From positions 12,627,501-12,691,500 of the forward strand of contig JAVHKY010000003.1 of NCBI GenBank assembly GCA_035079385.1: a stretch of 64,000 nt of DNA, written 5' to 3'. A model generated the notes under the pieces. That model was not told the DNA's origin, did no database searches, and saw only the letters and a program-made list of their open reading frames with translations. This document shows, one piece after another, positions 46,801-58,300 of the stretch (the first letter of the stretch is position 1; each line of letters begins with the position of its first letter). Source of the stretch: Aspidiotus rigidus (taxonomy: Eukaryota > Arthropoda > Insecta > Hemiptera > Diaspididae). Both the position numbers and the translations under genes were made by a program.

Positions 46801-49205
46801 GGTACATTAAATGGTGGTGTTGAGCTGAGAGTTAAGTTTGCCTGACATGTGGTAAGTATACTAGATTTATACTGGGACAAGGATTGGGCGAACAAGCGGA
46901 GGCCTAATATACAGTAGTATACACAGTCTGTATAGGTACCTACAATGTATTCTCGATTCATTTTTTTGATGTAACTTAGCAGACATGAATCATGACATTA
47001 CCTAGTTTATTTGGTTCTGCCAGAACATTTTTTGTCTGTCTCCAGTCCTACCTCAACAGAAAAGGAGGTAATCCTAGTATAATAAAGCACACTTTGTTAA
47101 CATTGCGTATACATCTGTCGCGCGTCGGTCGGTCCGTGTGATCACTTATCAGTAAAATGTAAGGTAGGAACATCAAGGGTGCTATCAGTCGGCCATCGCC
47201 GTAGTTGATACTTTTTTCTTATTGGTCTAGAAAATTTTTATCATCATCATCAGCTGTCTAGCGCCTCATTATCATCACTCCCTTATTTTAGGTTAAACGT
47301 TTGAAATACACTGTTCCAATCACAGATGTTCTAATTAAAAATTAATCACTGCGGAGATTTATTTTGCAGATTTATTTTGCCCAAAATAACGAAACAAAAT
47401 TAAAAATTGTTGGATAATATTGAAAGACGTAAATATTTTAGTACCTAGGTATTATTGATTCGTGATCGCATCTAGCTTCGGCTTTTCGTGAATTATGAAA
47501 TTTGGAACAAAATAAACGCCCTGCATTTGTGTTTTCTTTTGCGAATGAAGTCAGTGGATCGGATGAAAGTGCGCAAGTGAATCATTACTAATTAACAGGA
47601 AAAAGAGGATTATTAAGTAGGTTGATATGTTCTTGATCGATTGCATCAATAGAATCGTGATGATTACAGACGTGATTTTTGATCGCTTTCTGTGAATTAT
47701 GAAATTTTGAACTATTTTGTAGGTTTTTACGTTTTGATCCTGAGGAACTCGCATGATCTAAATCAAAGGAGAAACAATGAGATTTAACCTACTTACAAAT
47801 CTCGGAACGAAATTTTAAAAAATATTATCCAAATAGTGGGAGTAGTTCGATGTGTTTTTGATCAATTGCCTAAATACGATAAGTAGAATCGTGGTTCAAA
47901 TTATGAATACAGAACGTGACCTTTGATTGCATAAAATGATATCTACGCTAATTAACTTAATTCACTCATCAATCGAATTATTTACCTAGTTCCAGTAGAA
48001 TTTTAATATTAGAGAAAGTGGTTAGATATGGCTGTTGTGATATTCAGTGAAGTTTTAAAGAAATTCTGAAAAATATAATTTGGCAGTGGGCTGTTTGTTG
48101 ATTGAGCTTGGATTGCGTATGTGTTAGTGTGTACTGGTGGGAACAGTGAACTGGGTGGCAAGTGGGAACATGAAAAACCGCTCTGTCGTGTAGGTGGTAG
48201 GCTTCTTACAGCCAGGGCAAGTGATAATCCATCAGCGGCGAGCCTGCAATCATGAAACAACAAGTGCAAAGCGCGAACCCCTGATCATGAAACAGCAAGC
48301 GCGAAGCGCGAGCCTGTCTGGCGCCGCAAGCGGCTAGTTTACTTCATAATATTCAACAGCCATGGTTGCACTATTTCTATGCCCGCTAATGTTCATATCA
48401 AGTCATGATGCGTGTAAACAGTTTGAAACGTCCTTCCTTCATCGTTCTTCCATCAAATTGTGAGTATGTGGTTGGCGGAAACTATGACCTTCTCTGAGGA
48501 CCTGAAAAAATTTCGACCATCTAGCTAGGTATACATGTAAGAACGCAATCCGTTCTCACAACCATTTTGTGTAGGTAGTGTTGCACTAAAACTCGCTTAT
48601 AAAACTATGTGTCGCAAAAACATGAGCTGCAAAGCGTCAAAGCACCGGTGTTTCTCAATTTACCGTGATAGGTAGTTGCCATATAAAGAAGTGATTTTGT
48701 GTCACCACTGAGCTAGTTGCTAGTAAGATGCGGCGTAAGAACAAGTTTGTATGATGAACCTTCAAGTCATGGCTGCTATGTCTGAGTCTTGAAAATTGAG
48801 AACCCAGCACGCACCACAGAGTTTGAGGGTCGGCACAGGGCGTTGGGCCAAATAGCTGGGAAGACATGGAGCGCCTATAAATATTAGCCCGTCATTCTTC
48901 CCCGGAAATGTCGAGGGATTAGAATTGGATGACGTCATCAATCGTTATCTTAGGTTACGCTATATAGGACAATTTGCCTACGCTAGATAATAGCAAAAAA
49001 TCTATGTCTGGTTATTGGAACTTGGGGGGTCATTTGCAGAAAAGATGCGCGTCCGTTCATTTGTGACGTCATCATTTTCAGAAAATTGTGCAGGGCCTAG
49101 AACTGTCCTGATCTGCGTTCGATCTTGATTGTTATGTTACCTTGTATAGAAAAATTTGTCTAGGCTAGATAAAGCAAGCAACGGCAAATTAGGGCGTAAT
49201 AGCAG
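46801..49205. other. Non-coding intron sequence with minor repeats
   Basis: Two 39-bp copies built on ATCATGAAACARCAAG lie at about 48250-48325. A pair of GACGTCATC-containing segments lies at about 48930 and 49064. Nothing coding was supported. Confidence 0.4.
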
Positions 49206-50540
49206 GTTTCTAGCTGCCAAACAATAAAGAGGAATACTCCGACGTGGAGTAAAAAAATGCAAACCGCAGAAAAAATGAAAATACGACGAGCGCTTTCGGT
49301 TAAACAACCATCTTCGAGCCTGAAATGAAAGCAACTGACGAACAAAAGAGAAGAACGAGGTATTAAGATCGTCCAAACGAGAAATCACGGTGTGAGTCAT
49401 TTAAACAAGTTCGATCAGGCCATCTTTCGGAATATACGAATTAAGAACAGTGATACCGTCAGTGTTGAGATGACGAATTATCTCTATATTCTCGAGGGCG
49501 ATACGCTTACGGTAGGAATTCTCCTTATGGAGGAGCTTTTCGGATCCCTCACGGAAGCTGTGGCCACTGTTTATTAAGTGATCGGCGAAAGCTGACTCCC
49601 CCAAGTGTCCCTTCTTCCAAGACTTCAGGTGCTCAGCTACTCGAACTTTCATTTGGCGGCTGGTCTCACCAATATAAAAGCCTCCACAATCCTCACACTC
49701 CAACTTATACACACCACTCCTCTCATCAACAGGTATGGGGTCCTTCAGTCTCACAAACAACCTCTTGACTGTGGTAGGGTTGTAAAACGCGGGTCTGAAG
49801 CCAAACGGGCGAAGGGCCCGACCCAATTGCTGGGAGAACTTCCCCAAGAAAGGGAGACTGATCCAACGCAAACGGCGATCACGGATCGTGTCTCGGGGGA
49901 GGGAGGTGGTGGAATCCAGGAGGCCCCTCGTAACTTTCCTCCGAACCATCACGTCAACATCAACATTGACCCCATTCACTCTGGCCAGGTGTTTTATTGT
50001 GATTAACTCTTTCTTGAAGGTAGACTGACTCAAAGGAATACGAGTCAGTCTGTGAACTAGGCTATGAAAAGCAGCCATCTTGTGAGCAACAGGACCGAAC
50101 GAACCACCGTGGACTAAAACATCGGTCGTAGTATCTTTCCTGTAAATTCCAAACTTATGGATACCGTCTATTATAGAGATCGATAAATCCAAAAAGTTAA
50201 TGGAAAATACCCCTATTTCCAACGTAAATTTGATGGAAGGGTACCAGGAATTGAGATACCTCAGAAACTCACCAAGGAGGATCTGGGTGACCAGTCCAGG
50301 TACATAGAGCGTCATCAACGTACCTGTGCCAATAATGAATATGATTAAGTAACACCTGGTTCGAGGAAAAGAGGTCAAGTTCAAACTTAGACATGAAGAG
50401 ATATTCTTTTGTTCGTCAGTTGCTTTCATTTCAGGCTCGAAGATGGTTGTTTAACCGAAAGCGCTCGTCGTATTTTCATTTTTTCTGCGGTTTGCATTTT
50501 TTACTCCACGTCGGAGTATTCCTCTTTATTGTTTAGTATG
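49206..50540 (-). mobile_element. Penelope-like retroelement, 5'-truncated, with 138-bp inverted ends
   Basis: The segment 49206-49345 (CAATAAAGAGGAATACTCCG to AAGCAACTGACGAACAAAAG) returns almost unchanged as its complement at 50403-50540, one or two changes in about 135 bp. Between them lies one minus-strand frame with the RT tail and GIY-YIG nuclease. Penelope elements are known for such direct or inverted terminal repeats produced by unusual integration. The high identity of the ends suggests a fairly recent insertion. Confidence 0.8.
49401..50429 (-). CDS. Penelope-like polyprotein fragment: RT C-terminal part plus GIY-YIG endonuclease
   Basis: 342 codons. Residues about 50-150 (LNSWYPSIKFTLEI, FLDLSISI, GIYRKDTTTD, HGGSFGPVAHKMAAFHSLVH) are the region after the catalytic motif of Penelope RTs. 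Residues 239-335 form the GIY-YIG nuclease: GVY at 239, a C-x2-C pair (245, 248), FYIG at 251, the conserved Arg region after it and a Glu near 313. The first about 45 residues are out of frame. The catalytic RYVDD is encoded on the same strand at about 50311-50325 but in another frame, so a frameshift separates it from the rest. The Met used lies in the terminal repeat and is not the native start. The enzyme would be inactive for reverse transcription. Confidence 0.85.
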   Translation of the reverse strand: MKATDEQKNISSCLSLNLTSFPRTRCYLIIFIIGTGTLMTLYVPGLVTQILLGEFLRYLNSWYPSIKFTLEIGVFSINFLDLSISIIDGIHKFGIYRKDTTTDVLVHGGSFGPVAHKMAAFHSLVHRLTRIPLSQSTFKKELITIKHLARVNGVNVDVDVMVRRKVTRGLLDSTTSLPRDTIRDRRLRWISLPFLGKFSQQLGRALRPFGFRPAFYNPTTVKRLFVRLKDPIPVDERSGVYKLECEDCGGFYIGETSRQMKVRVAEHLKSWKKGHLGESAFADHLINSGHSFREGSEKLLHKENSYRKRIALENIEIIRHLNTDGITVLNSYIPKDGLIELV

Positions 50541-51181
50541 GATAGCCGTAACTTAAAGGAACGGATTCGTGTAATTTCTAGCTGCCATTGCACTTCCGCA
50601 ATGGCATTTAATTTTTTCTATTTTTATAGTAAGTAGTCGACAGGTGTCGACCAAAAGCAAGCATCTTCTTTTGAATAAGCCCCAAATTCGCTTCTCAAAA
50701 CTACATCTTATCAATTCTTTACTAATATTGTTGTCTGTTTGGTTAGTGGAATGGAGAAGTCTTTCAAATTTGAAAAGTCAAAGTCAGGTGTCTTTCTTAT
50801 AAAGTTTTACTTAATAATCGCATTAGTATCATTCTGAAATTTGTGGGTACGGGGTTGCTTTTCTGTGCTTCCTCGAATAAAAGAAAATAATAAATTTGTA
50901 TGAAAAAATCGAGAAAATTTTTTCACTTTTTTCTCGAATCATCTTCGTCGGACTATATCGGTCATCTTTTCGTCTTGTACTTCAGGTTATACAAACATAC
51001 CCGAAATTTTTCAGTCAAATCGATTTTGGTCAGTAATACTCGGTAAGCTGTATTTCAACAGAAATTTAAGAACATAGCCCTATCTACAGAAGAGAAAAAA
51101 AGGAGCAATAATAAAAGTACCTATAATTTTTTTCACGTAATACTTAATCTTATCAGAGAATTTTACTGGTTAATGTTTCAG
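50541..51181. other. End of the large EB intron
   Basis: AT-rich sequence leading into the exon D acceptor at 51181. No other feature was seen. Confidence 0.5.
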
Positions 51182-51319
51182 GGAAGAATATCGATGAAGA
51201 ATGTTTTTTTAATGAACAGTGTGAACAAACATCATTCGATACAGTTTGTATCAATGGACGGTGCGGTTGTAGATCCGAGCGAACACCAGTATATAGAGAC
51301 GGCGGAATTAAATGTATAG
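51182..51319 (+). CDS. EB-module gene, exon D (module type 2)
   Basis: Acceptor GGTTAATGTTTCAG, donor TATAG|GTAAGAA; 138 nt, phase 1 at both ends. One module with C-x5-C-x8-C-x4-C-x-C-x14-C (EECFFNEQCEQTSFDTVCIN). It shares FxxEQCExxS with exon B. Frame, phase and module order all fit as the next exon after C, across a 14.8-kb intron. The start, signal peptide and C-terminus of the gene are not identified in the window. Confidence 0.75.
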   Translation, partial: GRISMKNVFLMNSVNKHHSIQFVSMDGAVVDPSEHQYIETAELNV

Positions 51320-52739
51320 GTAAGAATTTAATTATTTCTTACGTTTAAGTCGGGATAAAAATGTTGCATTTAGTATTGATCTTGAAGTCTTTTTATCTAA
51401 GGATAAAAAACGATTAGATACATTAGGTATGGAGGACGAATGAAGTAAGACGAGTGATTCGGATTATCGGTGATTGCAATATTTTTCTCCTCGACTGATT
51501 TCTTATTTTTTTTTTTTTTCGTTTTAGTTTTTCGTGAAATGAATGAAACAATGGATAAAGATTCTAAAAACGCCCGAGTCATTCCATTCAAATTTACTCA
51601 TAAAGCTCAGAAACATTAACATAGTACTTAAAGTATCTTTAATCAATAGAGTTTTCTGCGTTAATTTTATTAAAATATTCTGTCGCAGTTAAATCGCATC
51701 GTTATACTAGGTCTTTCTAATTCTCGTGTATACTCGCATTATCTTTTATTGATTCTACGAACTATATGGATTACGTCTGTCGTCCGGATATCTGCTTTTC
51801 CTTCAACTTATATACGCTGTATTCTTAATACGTACCTATGTCGCGAGTATAACGGAGTAAGAGATCAGAATTGAGACGAGTTTATCATTCGAAAAAGAGA
51901 GGTGAAATTTAATCTTGCGACAATACAGCCACCTATAGTTTCCGGTCATGGAAAATTATCAAGGAGCTCGTATATCTTTCTATTTTGTAATTGTCATCAA
52001 TAGTAATATTGTCTTTAAATTCTCACTCATTATTAATATTCTGTTATGAGAGTTCGTAGCGTGAAAAGTTCGTGGAATTTTGTATTAGTTTTTTCCTCAA
52101 AGCAAAATCAATAAGAAGTGCAACAATTTTCCCACAAATTATTCAGTACGAGCGTAGTATAAGTTAGACAGGAATTTGGCGAACAAATATTAGCGATCCA
52201 ACACGGAGCGATGAAAAATTTTACGCAACCATATTAAACGCACGTGTTACTATTGAATCTATATGAATATGGAACTTTTTCTCGAAGTTGAGCGTCGGTA
52301 TGTTGTCAAAATTTAGATCCACCAGTATTTTGTGATGAATAGAGCCCAGGTTTCTAGCAGTAAAATAAATGTATTTTTGGCACCAAAAATAAAATTTCCT
52401 GCAATATTCGGTATCCAAAAAAAACAAAAGATGTAAGACGCACGCGTTTTTAGCGCTTTTATAAATTCAACCAGAATAATTATTATTCAATTTCCCATCA
52501 AAATTATGTGATTTTTGACCAAAATAAACGAGTTATGGGGTCTCGGCAATTTCTGGTAAAACAAAATTTCTTTCCTTGGTCCCTTTCACTGTGATTTCAA
52601 CTTCTATTTTATTAAAAACTGTTCGCCCCTTCAGGAGAAAAAGCGACAAATGCCGGCAAATCCGGCCTCTAGTTATAAACAATTTATCCATGGAGCCGAT
52701 CTTCGATAGTAAATTTACTCCGTCGAATTACTCATCAAA
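51320..52739. other. Intron or downstream sequence of the EB gene, nothing recognised
   Basis: Begins with a consensus donor (GTAAGAA). No following EB exon could be found before the LINE remnant; a T run lies near 51508. Confidence 0.45.
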
Positions 52740-52995
52740 ACGAAACCGCATCGGCGGAATGTATCTTCTTCTTCTTATTCTTTCCCAGCTTTTTACGTTC
52801 ATTTTTGAACATAGGCCTCCTCCATGTTTTTCCATTTTTCCTTGTCCAGTGCTACTCTGACCCATTTGGTTTTGCCCGTGGTTCCGGCAATGTCGTTCGT
52901 CCACCTCATAGGCCCTATATTCGTACGGTCGCCATTGCAGCAATTTCCACTTCCATCTTTGTGGATCATTTCTCACCTCATGCTCATCCTTCGAT
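52740..52995 (-). pseudogene. 3' end of a second LINE (RTE/CR1-like C-terminal motif)
   Basis: On the minus strand one frame reads MRWTNDIAGTTGKTKWVRVA and then KWKNMEEAYVQK just before a stop near 52808. This is the usual end of many non-LTR ORF2 proteins (RW.DDI..., then W..L.EAY.Q). After the stop comes a tail of GAAGAAGAAGATA type at about 52757-52770, which fits a LINE 3' tail made of short repeats. The upstream RT is missing. Confidence 0.65.
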
Positions 52996-53612
52996 AACGA
53001 CTGCGTAAACTTCAAAGTGAAAGAATTATCATCGTTGTTGAAAGGAGACAAAAGGTTCCATTATGGTAGATTGAACGGAAGAATTGAAGAAATCTATTTT
53101 GCCCATTTTGACTTTTATAACGGGGTTGAAGAAGTAAGAACACAGATGATGGAAACAACATTTGTGTATTATACTGCTACCTACTAATACAACGATAACA
53201 AATAAACTTAGGCGAACCTGCATTGATATGATAACGAGCAGAGCGACAACACTGACTTTTTTGAATTCTTCGAAGATTTTCTCCGGACTTTTTTCGAGTG
53301 CTATCTAGTATACATGAAAGCTTTTTTGGAATTATTCTTTTAACCTGGTGGGAGTTCCATAAAACACTGAAGTAATGTCTTCATCACCTACAAGCTGCCC
53401 ACTGATAAACAGCAATCTAATATTTCAAAGAATGATATCTATGGCCTGCAAGTCGAATGCAGTCGACTGCTGCAGAATTTCACTCACACAACCACGCTTC
53501 AGCAGAGAGTCTTACAGCGCACGTTTCATTTAGGTACAAACTATTTATTGGCGGTACAGCAGTTACTATTCACATAATTCTCATTTACTTTATGTTGAAA
53601 AATTTTATTCAC

Positions 53613-54103
53613 TGAAGCAAACTAAATAGATATTAATCAACAGGTAAGTATTGATACTTCTAAGTAAGTTGCGCAGGTGCGCAGAGCATGGAAATAGAAA
53701 AGTAACACAGTTGCGCAAATGTGCGCAATGTGCCAGCAGTTACGTGAATATATGTAAAGTTGCGTATCTGCACGTAAATGTACATACAGGTTGCGCAATG
53801 AGATGCGCAATATTATGCGCAATTATATTTGCTGGTTCCCAGACACTCAATAAGCTATAAACGGAGATAGAAACTAGTTAAACAGTCTTTAATCTTTTAA
53901 ATGTCAGTACATAATACATAATGATCATTCTGCCCCCATTGGGCTCCTTATATAGGGCTCTCTCAGCTGAACACTAGAATCAGTCGTTGTCGGTCAGTTT
54001 AGAACCATCGAACGGATCGCTATTCAAAGGAAAAATTCGTTCATTTAGTTCCCATGTTGACATACAGGAGCGCTATGAGACTTCTCAAACTAGGTTTGCG
54101 ACA
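53613..54103 (-). repeat. 3' LTR of the Gypsy element
   Basis: 491 bp, matching 60546-61036 with two differences seen (at about 53752 and 54100). It contains seven TGCGCA palindromes between 53670 and 53825. Confidence 0.95.
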
Positions 54104-54120
54104 TTCGACCACCCTGATAT
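54104..54120 (-). other. Candidate polypurine tract
   Basis: On the minus strand CAGGGTGGTCGAA directly precedes the TG of the 3' LTR. It is purine-rich and in the right place for plus-strand priming. Confidence 0.4.
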
Positions 54121-54399
54121 AACTTCGTCCCGAAGTTCCATCTTCACTGTACTACTTTTGCGCATTTACATATTTGCGCATTTACGTATTTGCGCATTGC
54201 ACCAATTTGTGCATTGTACCAAATTGTCCCAAAGTTCAATCTTGATTGTACCATTATTGCGCATGTGCGCATTGTACCAAACATACATCCAGAACCCAGA
54301 TAGGAAAAGACATAAACAAAAAAAAAATCTACTTCATTGAAATCAAATCATCTTTGTAGTAACAAAACATACGTTAAACTCTACTTTCGCAACAATACT

Positions 54400-54478
54400 A
54401 ATAAGGCAGCTTCACAAAACAAATAATACGGCAGCTTCACAAAATAAATAACATGGCAGCTTCACAAAATAGGGAGAA
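54400..54478. repeat. Three copies of a 27-30-bp repeat in the element's 3' untranslated region
   Basis: GGCAGCTTCACAAAA occurs at 54404, 54431 and 54456, each followed by an AT-rich spacer. It lies just after the stop codon of the accessory ORF (minus strand). Confidence 0.8.
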
Positions 54479-54483
54479 TATTA

Positions 54484-55173
54484 TTAAACTTTCTTCTTGG
54501 TGCAATATTTTGGCAGGTGTCCATAGTGCCGGCAGAATTTGCAGTAGAGGCGAGGTAGTAGGCACCCTTTCATGGAATGGTTTCCAGACTCACGGCAATT
54601 CTCACACCATAATCGTTTTGGCGTCACCTTGATCTGAGTGGGTGGATCCTTTGGCAAACAGTCCTTCACATATACCTCCAGATTGAATTGGATGGCCCTT
54701 TTTTTGGGAGACTGGTTGTCATTGGTTTCAAAACTGTCATCAGGGTCGAGGGTTATACTGAGAACATCCTCTCCATCGTTACTAGAACTACTGCTGCTGC
54801 TGCTGCTACTGCTGTTACTTTTATTGTCATCTTGGGTCGGTTTGGTCCCAGCCTCCGCTTCATCTTCAGTGCTTAGTTCTTCAATTGGAGGGTCACTGCT
54901 GGGCATTTCTGTACAAGTCTCACTTTTGCGCATTTCTTCGCGGTTTCCAATTTTGCGCATTTCTTCGCGGTCTCCAATTTTGCGCATTTCTTTGCGGCCT
55001 TCACTTTGGGTTTTACTTATCTGAACTGGCAACTGTTCTTCTAATTCTTTGATCCTTTTCTTAAGTGCCCGGTTCTCCTTGTGCAGCCGGATGGAGATTT
55101 GTTTTGCGCGATGTTGGTCAACTTCAGCTTGTGCCATGGTATTATGTACAAAACAAACACCGCAAAATCCCAA
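54484..55173 (-). CDS. Accessory ORF of the Gypsy element: coiled coil, acidic/poly-Ser middle, double zinc knuckle (229 aa)
   Basis: Lies downstream of pol, inside the element, on the same strand. The start may be the second Met (residue 13, MAQAEVDQHRAKQ). Residues 14-50 look like a coiled coil (ENRALKKRIKELEEQLP). Three 9-residue repeats follow (EEMRKIGNR, 61-85), then an acidic region with a run of 12 Ser (120-131). The basic C-terminus carries two zinc knuckles, C190-x2-C-x5-H-x4-C204 and C211-x2-C-x4-H-x4-C224. There is no signal peptide or membrane segment, so it is not an envelope protein. The knuckles suggest nucleic-acid binding, perhaps a nucleocapsid-like or splicing/export role; this is inference. 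I do not recognise the family. Confidence 0.75.
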   Translation of the reverse strand: MGFCGVCFVHNTMAQAEVDQHRAKQISIRLHKENRALKKRIKELEEQLPVQISKTQSEGRKEMRKIGDREEMRKIGNREEMRKSETCTEMPSSDPPIEELSTEDEAEAGTKPTQDDNKSNSSSSSSSSSSSNDGEDVLSITLDPDDSFETNDNQSPKKRAIQFNLEVYVKDCLPKDPPTQIKVTPKRLWCENCRESGNHSMKGCLLPRLYCKFCRHYGHLPKYCTKKKV

Positions 55174-55389
55174 TGTACAATTAAGTAGTTATATAGCACC
55201 ACAATTATAACAAGACAACTTTACAGGACAGTGGTCAACAATGGTGTGAAAATCAATAGATAAACTTCTTCCAACTACCAATACTATCATCTTCTATAGT
55301 GTAATAAAAGGAAGTGCGTCTTGAATAAACAGGAAAAGAAAATGCGTTCTCTCTCTTTTGATAAGCTGACTGCTATGACTAGGCTAGGT

Positions 55390-58300
55390 TTATTGCGTCG
55401 TATCTTCTTCATTACTAGAGTCGTCATTGCTGGAGTCATTCTTGACGTTGTAACGACGCAGATGTTCGGCAGGATGAGTACTATCATATTTACGTGTATT
55501 CTCACAGTTAACTACGCGATAGCGGTTGCCTATTTTATCTTTAATACTGTAAGGTCCGCGATAACGCGTTTTTAGTTTTTTACTTGTCCCATCAGCAGGG
55601 TGAGATGTACGTACTAAAACCAATTCTCCTGCTTGAAATTTAGGTGGATTATGACGTCGTTGAGAATCTCTTAGTTTTTCTTTTTGTTGCGCTTTCTGAA
55701 TATTTTCCGTAGCAGCTTGGCGGATTAGAGATAGACTTTTCACCTTCCCTACTTCGGGTTCTAAGTAGTTTAGCAAAAAGGCAGATGATCTTGGTCGCGG
55801 TTGGTAACCCATGAAAAGTTGATGCGGCGTAAATTTAGTACTTCGATTCTGTGTATTATTAATTGCAAAACGTACAGATTCCAGATGTCGATCCCAATGA
55901 CTTTCTTCATTAATAATAGTTGTTAAACGATCTAAAATCACGGCGTTTAATCTTTCAACTTGTCCATTTCCACGCGGCGTAGCTGTGGCGGTCAGAACCC
56001 TTTTCAGTCCCAATTCATTACAATATTCAGTGAATTTGTTGCTTGTGAAAGCGGAACCTCTATCGCAAATCAAACGTCTTGAGACTCCATAAACATCAAA
56101 AACACGATTTAGGAATTTAATAACGTGAATTGTTTTTGTATTTGGGACTGGGTGAAGAAAAAGATATTTTGTAAACGCATCAACCAACACAAGTAGGTAT
56201 GAATTTCTCAAAGTGCTTTTAACAAAAGGCCCAAGGTGGTCAATATGCAGTGTGTCAAATGGTTCTGCGACTTTCTGGATTGGTGATAACTCTTCTCTAG
56301 TTACGCCAGCAGCTGACTTATTGTAGATACAGGCTAGACATGCATAAATGTAATTCTTAACATAGTTTCGCATTCTTGGGAACCAATATTTTTGCTGAAT
56401 TACTTCCAGTGTCTTGTCTATTCCGGGATGGCTGAAATTGTCATGACAGAGTTGTAAGATCTGTTTTCGCATACCAGTGGGGACCAACCATTTCAGTCCA
56501 TTTGGGGTTTTCCGATATATGATCCCATGGCGGAGGGCATACATTTCATGAATTTCTTTACTTGAGGAAGTATCAGGCTCATTTCCCAGTATTTCGCGGA
56601 TTGCTTTGCAACGAGAGTCAGTATCTTGTGTTCGTTGTACCCATTCTTCTCTTGTAAGATTGATCATGCAAATTGTCATTTTATCAGATACAGCTTGTTC
56701 AACTGGGTTGCGGCTTAGCGCATCCACATGCGCCATTTTTGCCCCTGGACGGTAAGCAATCTCAAAGTCATAATCCTGTACAGCTAGCCACCATCTGGCT
56801 ATACGTGGGGTCAGATCACGTTTTGTGAAGGTTTGACGTACTGCGTTACAATCAGTCACCAGTTTGAAAGATTTTCCATAAACGTACACACGGAATTTTT
56901 TTAAGGCTTTCACAACAGCAAGTGTTTCTAATTCATACGAGTGATACTTCTGCTCTTCTGGAGTGGTACTCTGACTGTAGAACATGACTGGTTTAAGTAC
57001 ACCATTTTCTTGTCGTTGTAGCAAAATTGCTCCAATTCCATCTTTACTAGCGTCGGTATGAATTTCAATCTCGGCCTCATGACGATATAGGGCTAGAACA
57101 GGTCTTTCCGTCAATCTTCTTTTGATATCCAAAAATGCTTTCTGTTGTGGTTCTCCCCAAATAAAACTAGTGTTAGTCTTCTTCAGTAAATTAGTTATTG
57201 GTCTCATTATGGTGCCAAAGTTTTGGATGAATTTTCGAAAATAACTTGCAAGTCCATGGAATTGTCTCACTGCGTGGACATCTCTTGGGATTGGGAATTC
57301 AGCAACAGCGCAGATCTTTTCTCTTCCTGGCCTGATTCCATTTTTATCAATCTCATGACCCAGATAGGTTAATTGTGTTGCCAGAAAGCGACATTTTGCA
57401 AGATTTAGTGTAAGTCCCGCGTTACGCAATGCTTTGAGTACCAGTTCCAAATTATTTAAGGATTGTTCTAATGTTGATGCTCCAATCAGAATGTCATCCA
57501 GGTACGTAAGAGCGGTTGAATCACATAGTTCGCCCAATGCTTGGTGTACCGCTTGTTGGAACACTGCCGGTGCGTTCATCAAACCAAAAGGCATCTTTAT
57601 CCATTCATATTGAGATTGGTGAGTGACAAACGCAGTTTTAGGGCGAGATTCCTCGTCTATTAAAATTTGATGGTACCCATTTGCCATATCCAATGTTGTA
57701 AAAAAGTTAGCTCCCGCTAGTTTATCTAGTAGATCATCAATACGAGGAAGGGGATACTTGGAGGCCACAGTTTGCTTATTCAGTCTTCGATAGTCAACAC
57801 ACATACGGAGATTTCCATCTTTCTTTTTTACCAGTAAAATTGGACTTGCCCATGGAGAACTAGAGTCTTGGATTATTTGGTGCTCCTTTAATTGTGCAAT
57901 ATGTTTCATCACAAATTCTTGCTCATGCCTAGACAAACGATATGGTCTATACACCACTGGGGTTGGATCACTTAGTTTGATGTTCAAACACCCATACTTT
58001 GATGTACCTAACTCTGCCAGTGATTGCGCAAAACAGTCTCTGTATTTGTTCAATAGGGACAGTAACCGCAAGCGATCATCCGCATCCAGTTCTGGTCCCA
58101 CAAGTGGTGCTATGTCCTCACTAGTAAAGGGTTGTAACTCCGATATTTGTAAACGTGTACATTGTACAAAATCCTTTTGGTCATTGGCTAATTGACACCT
58201 CACTGCGCGTGCAAGAATTTGTCCTTTATAGTAAGTAATAGGCTTGTCTGAGTAGTTGATGATAGGTAACAAACCCGATGTAGATGTAACACACTCTGGT

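Noticed and set aside
49605..50006. 133-codon plus-strand frame inside the Penelope element
   Set aside because: Antisense of the RT/GIY-YIG coding strand.
54638..55024. Plus-strand 128-codon Leu/Ser-rich frame
   Set aside because: Antisense of the poly-Ser and coiled-coil parts of the accessory ORF.
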